NCBI GenBank assembly: GCA_963457535.1
Contig: OY734803.1
Location: 744,001 to 808,000 of the forward strand
Length of the DNA stretch: 64,000 bases
Origin: JAHRAW01 sp028066695
GTDB lineage: Bacteria; Pseudomonadota; Gammaproteobacteria; Arenicellales; Poriferihabitantaceae
Reading direction: 5' to 3'
Shown here: piece by piece, positions 35,184 to 44,344 of the stretch
How positions within the stretch are numbered: position 1 is the stretch's first letter
Layout: each line of letters opens with the position of its first letter
Made by a program: the position numbers and the translations under genes
Notes under the pieces: generated by a model
What the model was told of the DNA's origin: nothing
Seen by the model: only the letters and a program-made list of their open reading frames with translations
Databases searched by the model: none

Positions 35184-36104
35184 TCAGAGGTAGGTCAGCC
35201 AGTCGCGGTGCTGCGGCAGTTTGCCGTGCACCGCGTCAAAAAATTTGCGCTGGATTTTTTCGGTGATCGGGCCGCGCCCGCCGGCGCCGAGCGCGCGGTT
35301 GTCCAGTTCGCGAATCGGCGTCACCTCGGCCGCGGTGCCGGTGAAAAACGCCTCGTCGCAAATGTACACCTCGTCGCGGGTGATGCGCTTTTCCACCAGC
35401 GGCAACCCCTCTTCATGGATCAAATCAAACACGGTGGAGCGCGTGATGCCGTCCAGCGCCGAAGTCAAATCCGGCGTGTACACCGTGCCGTCGCGCACGA
35501 TGAACAAATTTTCGCCGCTGCCTTCCATGACAAAACCGTCGGTGTCCAAGAGCAGCGCCTCGTCGTAACCGGTGTCCACCGCCTCCTGCAGCGCGAGGAT
35601 GGAGTTGATGTAATGCCCGTTCGCCTTGGCGCGGCACATGCTGACGTTAACATGATGGCGCGCATAGGACGAGACGCGCACGCGGATTCCCTTTTCCAGA
35701 TTTTCCTCGCCGAGATAGGAGCCCCACTGCCAGGCGGCGATGGTCACATGCACGCGCAAATTGTCGGCGCGGATGCCCATGCCCTCGGAGCCGTAAAACG
35801 CCATCGGGCGAATGTAGGCGGTTTCCAATTTGTTCTCGCGCACCGCGTCCTGCTGCGCGCGCATCAGCGTTTCCACATCGTAGGGAATTTTCATGCCGAG
35901 AATGTGCGCCGAGCGCAGCAGCCGCTCGGTATGCTCGCGCAGCCGGAAAATCGCGGTGCCGCCCTCGGCGGCGTATGCGCGCACGCCCTCAAACACGCCG
36001 AGTCCGTAGTGCAGCGTATGGGTTAGCACATGCACGCGCGCTTCGCGCCATGGGACGAACTCGCCGTCCAGCCAGATGACGCCGTCGCGGTCGCTGAATG
36101 ACAT
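35184..36104 (-). CDS. ilvE: Branched-chain amino acid aminotransferase
   Basis: PLP enzyme of fold type IV for Leu, Ile and Val synthesis and breakdown. It has 306 residues. The PLP lysine is Lys160 (CRAKANGHYINSIL), the same number as in E. coli. THTLHYGLGVFEGVRAY, ETAYIRPMAFYG and VMEGSGENLFIVRDG are the standard family motifs. It heads a minus-strand group with the zinc-finger gene and waaF. Confidence 0.97.
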   Translation of the reverse strand: MSFSDRDGVIWLDGEFVPWREARVHVLTHTLHYGLGVFEGVRAYAAEGGTAIFRLREHTERLLRSAHILGMKIPYDVETLMRAQQDAVRENKLETAYIRPMAFYGSEGMGIRADNLRVHVTIAAWQWGSYLGEENLEKGIRVRVSSYARHHVNVSMCRAKANGHYINSILALQEAVDTGYDEALLLDTDGFVMEGSGENLFIVRDGTVYTPDLTSALDGITRSTVFDLIHEEGLPLVEKRITRDEVYICDEAFFTGTAAEVTPIRELDNRALGAGGRGPITEKIQRKFFDAVHGKLPQHRDWLTYL

Positions 36105-36160
36105 CGGTTTTTCGGTCTGCGTTGGGGAGGGACGCGAATTAAAGCATTAACCCGCGCGAA

Positions 36161-36574
36161 TTACAGCGGCTTGACCACCGCCAGCAAAACGATGGCGACC
36201 AGCAGCACGCTCGGCGCTTCGTTCATCCACCGGTAATGCGCGGCCGAGCGGCGGTTGCGGTCGCGCGCAAAATCGCGCATGCGCAGGTAGCACCAAAGAT
36301 GGTATGCGAGCAACAGCGCCACCAGCGCCAACTTCCACATCAGCCACCCGCCGCCGATTCCGTAGCCGAGCCACAACCAAAACCCGAACACCAAAGTCAG
36401 CACGGCGCTCGGCGTCATAATCGCCCAAAACAACCGCCGCTCCATGACCTTGAACCGCGCAACCCCGGGCGGGTCCTGCGCCTCGGCGTGATAGACAAAC
36501 AGCCGCGGCAAATAAAACAGCGCCGCGAACCAGGTGGTGATGAAGATCAGGTGGAAGGATTTAATCCAGAGCAT
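36161..36574 (-). CDS. hemJ: Protoporphyrinogen IX oxidase HemJ
   Basis: A 137-residue membrane protein with four helices, beginning WIKSFHLIFITTWFAALFYL. The conserved His8 and the Lys in GGWLMWKLALVALLLAYH are the residues required in the HemJ family, which oxidises protoporphyrinogen to protoporphyrin for haem synthesis. It is the last core gene before an inserted restriction-modification cassette. Confidence 0.93.
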   Translation of the reverse strand: MLWIKSFHLIFITTWFAALFYLPRLFVYHAEAQDPPGVARFKVMERRLFWAIMTPSAVLTLVFGFWLWLGYGIGGGWLMWKLALVALLLAYHLWCYLRMRDFARDRNRRSAAHYRWMNEAPSVLLVAIVLLAVVKPL

Positions 36575-36638
36575 TGGGGGATTTTATAGGAATTTTTTGG
36601 GATTTTTAAGGGGGGACATGTGCCGCTGAAAAAATCGC

Positions 36639-36668
36639 TTGACATCTCCCCCCACCCCGCATTACGAT
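36639..36668 (+). promoter_or_regulatory. Sigma-70 promoter of the R-M cassette
   Basis: A perfect TTGACA, an 18-bp spacer and TACGAT. It lies 24 bp before a 16-codon leader ORF and 80 bp before the likely methyltransferase start. Confidence 0.65.
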
Positions 36669-36692
36669 TAGGCACCCTCATGCGAGGCGGTT

Positions 36693-36743
36693 ATGAAAGA
36701 GAAAAAGACGCGCAAATTCGCTTACAAACCGGTGCGGGGCTAA
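36693..36743 (+). CDS. 16-codon leader ORF upstream of the methyltransferase
   Basis: An ATG preceded by GAGGCGG opens a short frame, MKEKKTRKFAYKPVRG, that stops 5 bp before the methyltransferase ATG at 36749. The good ribosome-binding site and the tight spacing suggest translational coupling or a leader peptide. It could instead be a remnant of a control gene, or chance. Confidence 0.35.
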   Translation: MKEKKTRKFAYKPVRG

Positions 36744-36748
36744 TCCGC

Positions 36749-37663
36749 ATGGCGAAATTCCGCACCTCATCAGCGCCGCCTCGCGCCCAGCCGGATTTCC
36801 AGTCACGCATCGTTGTCGGCGATGTCATCGAGACCCTGCAAGAACAGCGATTTGACCTGCCTTTCGATGTGGTGATCGCCGATCCGCCATACAACATCGG
36901 CAAGGATTTCGGCAACAATCACGACAACATGCCGCTGGATGAATATGTCGCATGGTCTCATCAGTGGCTCAGCGAGTGTTTCCGCCTGCTGGCCGACAAT
37001 GGGCTGGTCTATGTCTACGGACTGCCCGAAGTGCTGGCGCGAATCGCCATCCAATATCCGATCGAAGAGCAGCGCTGGCTGGTGTGGCACTACACGAACA
37101 AAGCGGTGCCGTCATCGAAGTTTTGGCAGCGCTCATACGAATCGATCCTGTGCCTGTGGAAGCCCGGGACCAAGCGTCCGCACCTTGAAATCGACCAAAT
37201 TCGCCTGCCCTATACCGACCACTTCCTGCGGTGCGCCGGAAAAGAGCGCAAGGGGACAAAGGGTCGGTATGGCAGAAGCGGCAAAAAAACGATTTACAAC
37301 AACAACGGCGGCGCGTTGCCGCGCGATGTCATCGAAGTGCCGGCACTGGCGGGCGGTGCGGGGCGGGCGGAGCGATGGTTCGCCTGCCGCAGTTGCGGCG
37401 GCAGTGTCATGCCGCCGAGCGAGCTGCCCAAGCACGACGGGCATGACATATTGAAGCACCCCACCCAAAAACCGATGGAATTGACCAAACGGCTTATCCA
37501 GTCCCGAATTAATGGAAGTGGCGGGCGCACCCTGATACCGTTCGCCGGGTCCGGCTCGGAATGCGTCGTCTCCCGCTCGCTTGGCGTGTCGTTTCTCGGT
37601 ATCGAGATTAACCCCGAATTCGCCAAGTTCGCGCGCAGCTGGCTGAAACAATGTACCGCCTGA
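36749..37663 (+). CDS. Beta-class DNA methyltransferase of a type II R-M system
   Basis: 304 residues that methylate adenine-N6 or cytosine-N4. Catalytic motif IV DPPYNIG at 45-51 precedes the AdoMet motif FAGSG at 265-269, the beta-class order. A CxxC pair (WFACRSCGG) and the segment HPTQKPMELTKRLI are also typical. The target sequence cannot be read. In-frame starts farther upstream (36620, 36680) are possible. The gene overlaps the nuclease gene by 13 nt. A strong promoter and a mini-ORF precede it. Confidence 0.9.
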   Translation: MAKFRTSSAPPRAQPDFQSRIVVGDVIETLQEQRFDLPFDVVIADPPYNIGKDFGNNHDNMPLDEYVAWSHQWLSECFRLLADNGLVYVYGLPEVLARIAIQYPIEEQRWLVWHYTNKAVPSSKFWQRSYESILCLWKPGTKRPHLEIDQIRLPYTDHFLRCAGKERKGTKGRYGRSGKKTIYNNNGGALPRDVIEVPALAGGAGRAERWFACRSCGGSVMPPSELPKHDGHDILKHPTQKPMELTKRLIQSRINGSGGRTLIPFAGSGSECVVSRSLGVSFLGIEINPEFAKFARSWLKQCTA

Positions 37664-38247
37664 CTTCCCGCATGGTGCAGTCGCTTGAACGCGACCTGCG
37701 CAAATACCATGACTTGTTTCAAGGCGGCCGGTGCAGTGGCTGGGAACTGGAGGAATTGGTTGTCCGCGCAATCAAGGGCGACACCAGCGCCAACCATCAA
37801 GCGCGCTGGCGGGAATCCGGCCACGACGACAAAGCCGATATTATCGTTACGGCAAACGGTGATGAGCATCTTGTTCAGGTCAAGTCGGGGCAGTGGGTGC
37901 GGAAAAATAACCCTGTGCTACACCTATCAGGGCACCGGCTCGGGCGATTTGAAAAAAACGCCGACGCCATCACCGACTATCTCAACAATCCCGTCGCGAG
38001 CATGCTGGCAATACCATGCAAAAAAGTCAACGACGAGCGTGGGCGCACGTTCACTTATGAGGTTTCTTACATTTCAAAAGAATACCTCGTTGGCTTGCGC
38101 GCTGATGCATGGGTCAAATTGGCAAAACAATGGAAGCAGACAAACGAGCATGGCGTTGAGTTTTCCATTACCGGATCGATGAGCTGGCAGATCTGGTGGA
38201 AAATTCCGCGCGAGCACGTTGATGTCGCCCACCGCCTGAGCGTTTGA
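37651..38247 (+). CDS. Putative type II restriction endonuclease
   Basis: 198 residues with no family that I recognise. A PD-(D/E)xK-like core is visible: Asp63 in HDDKADIIV, then Gln76-Val-Lys78 in HLVQVKSGQ, a D...QxK variant of the active site. Position directly behind, and overlapping, a methyltransferase is the main argument for a restriction enzyme. It would cut the sequence that the methyltransferase protects. Its stop directly abuts the GTG of the next gene. Confidence 0.75.
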   Translation: MYRLTSRMVQSLERDLRKYHDLFQGGRCSGWELEELVVRAIKGDTSANHQARWRESGHDDKADIIVTANGDEHLVQVKSGQWVRKNNPVLHLSGHRLGRFEKNADAITDYLNNPVASMLAIPCKKVNDERGRTFTYEVSYISKEYLVGLRADAWVKLAKQWKQTNEHGVEFSITGSMSWQIWWKIPREHVDVAHRLSV

Positions 38248-40299
38248 GTGTATAATCCTCTTATGCTGGAAAAGTTTCCTGATTCTGATTATTCGCTTTC
38301 CGCGCCGGAGGAGTGGGCGTGGGAGCGGATTCGTCGTGGTGAGGTCGCTGATATGCGCTTCGCACCTGATGGCGGGGGCGATACTAGTTCATCTGAACCA
38401 ACCAAAGAGAACTTGGGCATAAGTGCATGGGCGTTGCAGTTAAAAGCTCGCGCCTTGTCTGCCAAGTTTATTCAAATCATTGCTACCCACCTGCAGCCCA
38501 CGGGCATTACCGGGACGCTCTGCATTCACATCAGGTGCGCGGTTGTTAACGATCCTATCAACCTCGCCAATGCAGAGATTAAACTGGAGTTGTCGATCGA
38601 AAACAGTTTCCTTTGCGGAGGTATGAGTCTTAATTCGGCCCATTTCCATCGTGGCCTGTCGCTGTCCGGCTCAGTGGTGGATTCGTATGTAGTGAGCAAT
38701 ACCGCTGTGTTTGATCGAGATATCTACTTGCGAAAGGGGCAATATGCACAGATTGAGATGGTTGGAGCAAAAATCAGCGGACAATTTGTGGCCAATGGCT
38801 CTACATTCAGGGGATTGTTCCGTGCGGATGGAATCAAAGTGGATGGTGGCGTATTTCTGCGGGAAGGCGCAACATTTGAACAAGAAATTCTTCTGACCCG
38901 CGCAAAAATTGGTGGGGGAATCGAGGCGGATGGATCGATTTTCAAAGGGAAGTTTCGAGCAGATGGTGTCGAAGTAGCCGGCAGTATATTTTTGCGAAAC
39001 GGCACAGTATGTGCGAAAGAAGTGCGCTTGCCTAGTGCAGAAATCAGCGGACAACTTGAAACTGATGGCTCTACGTTCAATGGGGAGTTTCGCGCAGAGC
39101 GTATCAAAGTCAGCGGCAGCGTGTTTTTGCGAAATGGTGCGGTATTTGAGAAAGAAGTTTTCCTGTCTAGCGCAAAAATTGACGGGAATCTTTCTGCTAC
39201 CCACTCCACATTCAAAGGGTTGTTCGATGCGAGTAGTGCCGAAGTGAATGGCAATGTGTATTTGAGTGATGAAGCAAAATTTGAAAAAATCACTCGCTTG
39301 TCCGGCATGAAAATTGGCGGGCAATTTTCTGCTGATGGCTCTATATTCAAGGGCCCGTTCTCTGCCGAAAGCATTGAGGTGAATGACAACGTATTCCTGG
39401 ACGAGGGAGCAAAATTTAATAATGGCGTCAATCTGCTCAATGCAACGATCAGAGGCTCCTTGTTTCTCTCCAAATCGATCTTTGCGGGCCACTTTCATTT
39501 AGAACAGGCACGGATTGCAAAATCTCTTGGCTTTATTGGGGACGATGAGCAGAATTCAACGGCCCCAGAATGGAGCACAAATGTGAAACTCATTCTGCGC
39601 AATACTTCTGTGGGATCGTTGCGCTCAAATATACCGGAAAGCTGGCCAATCGACAAACAAACTGGAAAAACCAAACAATCGCGAGTAGCCACCGACCTAG
39701 TCGATTTCACTTATGACCGACTGGATCTTCAAGGCAACGAACAAATAGATCCTCACGCACTACTCGCGTGGATAAAAAACGCGACCCCCGTAGGACAGTA
39801 CACTCCGCAACCCTATGCACAACTCGCCAAAGTGTTGCGTGAAATGGGCGCGGAGGGCGCGGCGAATGTAGTGGACATTGCACGGCACAACCACTACTAC
39901 AAGACACTGGCGCGCCCCAAAACCTTCCGTGGAAAAATCAAGTACTACTTGAAAAAATTTTGGGGCGGACTCCGCAACCAAGTTGACCGTTATGGAGTCA
40001 GCCCTTGGCGCTCGCTCCTGTGGTTTGGCGGGATTGCACTGGCTGGAGCATTCGTGAATGCTTTTTGGATTTTTGCGCAGCCGGAGTCAGTTTGCACGAT
40101 GCATTTTGGCATTGACTTTTGGCTCTATTTCCTCGACTGCCTCCGCTACTCCATCGAAAACATGCTCCCAATCCCGGGCGTGTCCGGCATCGCGCACGAA
40201 ATGACGGTCACGAGCCAAATCAGCGCATTCTTTTTGCTCGTGCAAAAACTCATCGGCCTGTTTTTGCTCGGCATCTTCATTCGCGATGTGGTCCTCTAG
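38248..40299 (+). CDS. Membrane protein with five 45-residue helical repeats
   Basis: 683 residues, function unknown. The middle part (about 174-398) holds five tandem 45-residue repeats of the type SGQFVANGSTFRGLFRADG, likely to fold as a right-handed beta-helix (pentapeptide/bactofilin-like). The C-terminus has two membrane helices (around LLWFGGIALAGAFVNAFW and KLIGLFLLGIFI). The GTG at 38248 follows the nuclease TGA directly; an ATG at 38263 is the alternative, and a TATAAT at 38251 could drive a leaderless transcript from it. It is less GC-rich than the core genome and ends 23 bp inside the convergent rsmI. Confidence 0.8.
   Translation: MYNPLMLEKFPDSDYSLSAPEEWAWERIRRGEVADMRFAPDGGGDTSSSEPTKENLGISAWALQLKARALSAKFIQIIATHLQPTGITGTLCIHIRCAVVNDPINLANAEIKLELSIENSFLCGGMSLNSAHFHRGLSLSGSVVDSYVVSNTAVFDRDIYLRKGQYAQIEMVGAKISGQFVANGSTFRGLFRADGIKVDGGVFLREGATFEQEILLTRAKIGGGIEADGSIFKGKFRADGVEVAGSIFLRNGTVCAKEVRLPSAEISGQLETDGSTFNGEFRAERIKVSGSVFLRNGAVFEKEVFLSSAKIDGNLSATHSTFKGLFDASSAEVNGNVYLSDEAKFEKITRLSGMKIGGQFSADGSIFKGPFSAESIEVNDNVFLDEGAKFNNGVNLLNATIRGSLFLSKSIFAGHFHLEQARIAKSLGFIGDDEQNSTAPEWSTNVKLILRNTSVGSLRSNIPESWPIDKQTGKTKQSRVATDLVDFTYDRLDLQGNEQIDPHALLAWIKNATPVGQYTPQPYAQLAKVLREMGAEGAANVVDIARHNHYYKTLARPKTFRGKIKYYLKKFWGGLRNQVDRYGVSPWRSLLWFGGIALAGAFVNAFWIFAQPESVCTMHFGIDFWLYFLDCLRYSIENMLPIPGVSGIAHEMTVTSQISAFFLLVQKLIGLFLLGIFIRDVVL
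38767..39441 (+). repeat. Five tandem 135-bp coding repeats
   Basis: Five units of exactly 45 codons within the membrane protein gene. Each contains a GSTFxGxFRA-like segment followed by a VxGxVFLRxGAxFEKE-like segment. The DNA has diverged, while the protein pattern and unit length are kept. Confidence 0.8.
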
Positions 40300-41155
40300 C
40301 CCCGCGCAACTCCACCCCCAGCGCGTACATCTCGCGTCCGCTGCCGCCGGTGATTTCGGCGGCGATTTTGCTGGCGCGTTTTAGGGGCATTTCGGGCATC
40401 AGCAGGCGCATGACTTCGCGCGCCTGCGCGGCGTCGGGGGCGGCCGGGTCGGCGCCGCGCAGGACGATGACGAATTCGCCTTTGCGGTGGCGCGCGTCGG
40501 CGGCGATGGTCGCGGCGACTTCGCCGAGCGCGCCGCAGTAAAAGGTTTCAAACTTTTTGCTGATCTCGCGCGCCACGCTGACCGCGCGCGCCGCGCCGAA
40601 AATTTCGCGCATCGCCGGCAGGGTTTTGCCGATGCGGTGCGAGGCCTCGTAAAAAATCAATGTGCGCATCTCGTGCTGCAACTCGCGCAGGCGGCGGTCG
40701 CGCGCCTCGGCTTTGGGCGGCAGAAATCCCTCAAAACAAAACCGCGCGGCCGGCTGGCCGGCGGCCGACAGCGCGGCGATCGCCGCGTTCGCGCCGGGCA
40801 GCGGAATCACCTGCAGTCCGCGTTCGCGCGCGGCGCGCACCAGGCCGCCGCCGGGGTCGCTGAGAAGCGGCGTGCCGGCGTCGCTGATCAGCGCGATGCG
40901 CGCGCCGGCGGCAAGTTTCGCCAGCATTTTTTCCAGTTGCGCCGATTCGTTGTGGCTGTGAAACGACTGCAACTTCGCGTTGATTCCGTGATGCCGCAGC
41001 AGCACGCGCGCGCGGCGGGTGTCTTCCGCCAAAATCAAATCGGCGTCGCGCAGCGCGTCCAGCGCGCGCAGCGTGATGTCGGCGAGGTTGCCGATGGGCG
41101 TGGCGACCACGAACAACGCGCCGGCGGTTTCGGGGGCGCGGGTTGTGCGGTTCAT
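40277..41155 (-). CDS. rsmI: 16S rRNA 2'-O-methyltransferase RsmI
   Basis: Methylates the ribose of C1402 in 16S rRNA. The 292-residue SAM-dependent protein has the N-terminal LFVVATPIGNLADITLRAL, AEDTRRARVLL, ALISDAGTPLLSDPG and LPGANAAIAALSAAG motifs. It is divergent from lpoA, the arrangement of E. coli yraL-yraM. The 3' end overlaps the end of the inserted membrane protein gene by 23 bp. Confidence 0.96.
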   Translation of the reverse strand: MNRTTRAPETAGALFVVATPIGNLADITLRALDALRDADLILAEDTRRARVLLRHHGINAKLQSFHSHNESAQLEKMLAKLAAGARIALISDAGTPLLSDPGGGLVRAARERGLQVIPLPGANAAIAALSAAGQPAARFCFEGFLPPKAEARDRRLRELQHEMRTLIFYEASHRIGKTLPAMREIFGAARAVSVAREISKKFETFYCGALGEVAATIAADARHRKGEFVIVLRGADPAAPDAAQAREVMRLLMPEMPLKRASKIAAEITGGSGREMYALGVELRGARGPHRE

Positions 41156-41182
41156 GCGCGGGTTTGGTTATACTCGGCGAAT

Positions 41183-43294
41183 ATGGATGCTCTGGCATTG
41201 TATCGTCCGCGGGCGTTTTGGCGGCGCGCGGAACGCCGCGGGGGCATGCTCCCCCTCTCGCCGCCGCCCTACTCGGCGCGTAAAACGCCGGGGGCGCGCG
41301 CCGCCATTGCCGGCGCGATTGGCGCGCTGCTCATTGTTTGCAGTCCCAACGCGGCGGCGCAGGTATTGACCGGCCCGCCCGGCTGGGGCACCAAGCGCCC
41401 GCCGCCGCCGGTTGAAACCTGGAAGCGCGAGTCGCGCCACTTTCAGGAGGCGCAACAACGCGCCGCCGAGGCCGCGTTCGGCGACACCCCGTTCGTGGAG
41501 ATGGATGTGGTGGACGCGCCGCATCCGTCGCTGAACATTACGCTGCCGGACGAGTTGGACGCGTCGCCGCCCGGCGCGCCGAGCATGATGCGCGGCGAAT
41601 TGAGCGAGCCGCTGAAACTCGCGCCGCGCGAAGACCCGCCGCGCGAGGTCGCGCGCGTGCTGCTGGCGCGCGCCGCCGAATTGCTGGAGGCGCGCGAATT
41701 TGACGCCGCCGAAGACCTGCTCGCCGGGCTGCAGACGCTGCCGATGTCGCGCGCGCAGTCGCACACCTTTAAATACCGCCAGGCGCAACTCGCGCACTTT
41801 CGCGGCGATCACCAACTCGCGGCCGGCCTGCTGCGCCTGCTGGAGGACACGCCCGAGTTGCGCGCCGAGTTGCGCGGCGAATTGCTGCTGACGTTGGCCG
41901 ATTCGCTGCAGGCGCTCGGGCGCGCCGCCGGCGCGGTGGAGGCGCTGCTGCGCCGCGACAAAATTGATTTGCAGGACAACCTGTCGACGCACCTGCGCAT
42001 TTTGGACTTGGTGGATTCGCTGGATCCGCTCAACCTGCTGCTGCTGCGCGAGAACGCGCCCGACGCCGAAGGCTGGATTGCGCTCAGCGAGGTTTTGAAA
42101 TCACCGACGGCCGAGCGCCGCGCCGCCGCGCGGCGTTGGCGCGCGTATTACCGCGGCCACCCGGCGACGCGCGCGCTGCACCGCCGCTTGGAAGCGCCGA
42201 AAGAGGAAGAAGGCGCGCCGCGCTACCGCCACATCGCGATGCTCCTCCCGCTCACTTCCAATTTCGGCGGCGCAGCGCGCGCGTTTTACGAGGGCTTCAT
42301 GCACGCGCATGCCGAAAGCACCGCGGAGGTCCGCCCCGAAGTGAGTCTGCACGACATCGGAGACGACCCGTCCATCGCGCCGCTGTATTCGCAAAACGCC
42401 ATCGCCGGCGGCGCGGATTTTTTGGTGGGGCCGCTCGGGCGGCGCGCGGTCGGCGCGCTGCTGGAAGCGGGCCCGCCGAAAGTGCCGGCGCTTTTGATCG
42501 GCGGCGTGCCGCCCGGCAAAACCGCGCCGGCGCTTTACGGCATCAGCCTCGCGCCCGAACAGGACGCGCGGCAGACCGCCGAGCGCGCGTTTTTGGACGG
42601 CAACCGCCGCGCCGGAATTTTTTACAGCGATTCGCCGCAGGGCTGGCGCATCGCCAAGGCCTTTGAAAAGCGGTGGAGCGAACTCGGCGGCGAGGTGATC
42701 GGCAACGCCGCGCTGCCCTCCGACATCGCCACCCACTCGCGCGTCATTCGCAAACTGCTGGGCATTGACCGCAGCAACGCGCGCGCGCGCGCGCTCGGCG
42801 CGCAACTCGGCATCGGGTTGGAATTCACGCCGCGCCGCCGCGGCGACATTGACTTTTTGTTTCTCGCCGCCGGCGCCGCCGAAGTGCGCATTCTCGCGCC
42901 GCAGTTGCGGTTTTTTCACGCGCACAACCTGGCCCTCTACGCGACTTCGCAAATCTTCAGCGGCGAGCCGAACCCGGTGATTGACGCGGATTTGGACGGC
43001 GTGATTTTCGGAGACGCCGACTGGATGCTGGACGCGCTCGGCCGCGCCGAGTGGCGCGCGCCGAGCCCCTACCACCACAGCGAACTGGACCGCCTGTTCG
43101 CGCTCGGCATGGAGAGTTACAACCTGATTCCGCTGCTCTCCGATTTGCGGCGCGAACCGTGGCGGCGGTATTTCGGCGAGGCGTTTGAACTCAGCATTCG
43201 CCAAAACGGAAACGCGCGGCGGCATCTCGCCTGGGCGCAATTCAACGGCGGAAAACCGGTGCGCATTCCGCCGCCGGCGACGCGGGAGAATTGA
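41183..43294 (+). CDS. lpoA: LpoA-like activator of penicillin-binding proteins
   Basis: 703 residues. After a hydrophobic export segment (AIAGAIGALLIVCSPNAAAQ), an N-terminal TPR-like helical domain precedes a periplasmic binding-protein-like domain beginning YRHIAMLLPLTSNFGGAAR. This is the LpoA architecture that activates PBP1A from the outer membrane. The lipobox (LIVC) is not canonical, so lipidation is uncertain. The start at 41183 gives a long basic N-terminus; an ATG at 41246 is an alternative. It is the first gene of the conserved lpoA-yraN-diaA-dolP cluster. Confidence 0.88.
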   Translation: MDALALYRPRAFWRRAERRGGMLPLSPPPYSARKTPGARAAIAGAIGALLIVCSPNAAAQVLTGPPGWGTKRPPPPVETWKRESRHFQEAQQRAAEAAFGDTPFVEMDVVDAPHPSLNITLPDELDASPPGAPSMMRGELSEPLKLAPREDPPREVARVLLARAAELLEAREFDAAEDLLAGLQTLPMSRAQSHTFKYRQAQLAHFRGDHQLAAGLLRLLEDTPELRAELRGELLLTLADSLQALGRAAGAVEALLRRDKIDLQDNLSTHLRILDLVDSLDPLNLLLLRENAPDAEGWIALSEVLKSPTAERRAAARRWRAYYRGHPATRALHRRLEAPKEEEGAPRYRHIAMLLPLTSNFGGAARAFYEGFMHAHAESTAEVRPEVSLHDIGDDPSIAPLYSQNAIAGGADFLVGPLGRRAVGALLEAGPPKVPALLIGGVPPGKTAPALYGISLAPEQDARQTAERAFLDGNRRAGIFYSDSPQGWRIAKAFEKRWSELGGEVIGNAALPSDIATHSRVIRKLLGIDRSNARARALGAQLGIGLEFTPRRRGDIDFLFLAAGAAEVRILAPQLRFFHAHNLALYATSQIFSGEPNPVIDADLDGVIFGDADWMLDALGRAEWRAPSPYHHSELDRLFALGMESYNLIPLLSDLRREPWRRYFGEAFELSIRQNGNARRHLAWAQFNGGKPVRIPPPATREN

Positions 43295-43299
43295 CGGAC

Positions 43300-43716
43300 A
43301 TGAATATGATGCAAACGATTCGCAACGCGCTGGCGAAATGGCGCGCGCCGAAACTTGCGCCGCATTTGCGGCGCGGCGCGGCCGTGGAAAAACTCGCGCT
43401 CGCGCATTTGCGCGCGCATGGCCTGCGCCTGCTGCGGCGCAATTACCGCTGCCCCGGCGGCGAGGTGGACATGGTCATGCGCGAGCGCGGCGAGTTGGTT
43501 TTCGTGGAGGTGCGCTACCGCAACTCGGAAGCCTTCGGCGGCGCGGCGCGCAGCGTGGACGCCGGCAAACGCCGCCGGCTGCGCCTCGCCGGCGAGTCGT
43601 TTTTGCAGCGGCATCCCCGCCATGCGCATGCAAATGGCGGCTGCCGCTTTGATGTGGTCGCGGTCGGCGGCGACGCGCCGAACTACCGCATAGACTGGAT
43701 TCGCGACGCGTTTTAA
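43300..43716 (+). CDS. yraN: YraN/UPF0102 nuclease-like protein
   Basis: 138 residues. The conserved motifs LLRRNYRCPGGEVDMVM, LVFVEVRYRNSEAFGGA and SVDAGKRRRL define the family, which has a Holliday-junction-resolvase-like (PD-(D/E)xK) fold. The biochemical role is not established. It lies between lpoA and diaA. The ATG at 43300 was preferred to a TTG three codons earlier because GGAG is better spaced from it. Confidence 0.92.
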   Translation: MNMMQTIRNALAKWRAPKLAPHLRRGAAVEKLALAHLRAHGLRLLRRNYRCPGGEVDMVMRERGELVFVEVRYRNSEAFGGAARSVDAGKRRRLRLAGESFLQRHPRHAHANGGCRFDVVAVGGDAPNYRIDWIRDAF

Positions 43717-43729
43717 TGAACAATCGCGC

Positions 43730-44344
43730 ATGACCATGACCCCGCCCGCAGACCTGTCCGCCCAAGTGGAGGCGATGTTCGCCGACGGCATCGGCACGCT
43801 GGAAGCCGCGCGCCGCGAATTGCCGGAAACTGCGGCCGCGGCCGCGGCCGCGCTCGCCGAGTCGCTGGCGCATGGCGGCAAAATCCTGATTTGCGGCAAC
43901 GGCGGCTCGGCCAGCGACAGTCTGCATTTCTCGTCGGAATTGCTGAACAAATTTGAGCGCGTGCGCCGCCCGCTGGCCGCGGTCAGTTTGTCGGCCGACA
44001 TTTCCGCGCTGACTTCCATCGCGAACGACGAGAGTTACGACGCGGTTTTCTCCAAGCAAATTGAAGCGCTCGGGCGCGACGGCGACATGCTGGTGGCGAT
44101 CACCACTTCCGGAAATTCGCCGAACATTTTGCAGGCGGTGCGCGCCGCGCATGCCGCGAACATGCGCTGCGTCGCGCTCAACGGAAAAGGCGGCGGCGAG
44201 TTGTCAAAACTCCTCGGCGCGAACGACATTGACATCGTCGCGCCCGGGCGCAGCACCGCGAGGATTCAGGAAATACACGGTATACTCATCCACGCTTTTT
44301 GCGACCTGATCGACCGACAACTTTTCGGAGACGCAAAATCATGA
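43730..44344 (+). CDS. diaA: SIS-domain protein DiaA (GmhA-like)
   Basis: 204 residues. The SIS-domain motifs KILICGNGGSASDSLHFSSE and VAITTSGNSPNILQAV belong to the DiaA/GmhA family. Position between yraN and dolP indicates DiaA, the DnaA-binding initiation factor. Sedoheptulose-7-phosphate isomerase activity (GmhA) is the alternative, and it would fit the heptose genes in this window. Its stop overlaps the dolP start (ATGA). Confidence 0.88.
   Translation: MTMTPPADLSAQVEAMFADGIGTLEAARRELPETAAAAAAALAESLAHGGKILICGNGGSASDSLHFSSELLNKFERVRRPLAAVSLSADISALTSIANDESYDAVFSKQIEALGRDGDMLVAITTSGNSPNILQAVRAAHAANMRCVALNGKGGGELSKLLGANDIDIVAPGRSTARIQEIHGILIHAFCDLIDRQLFGDAKS

Noticed and set aside
38767..39441. 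CRISPR or minisatellite array
   Set aside because: The period is 135 bp in frame with coding conservation, so it is a protein repeat.
41160..41185. lpoA promoter around TATACT at 41169
   Set aside because: The -10 match is fair but no -35 or TGn extension is seen, and the start codon follows within 9 bp.
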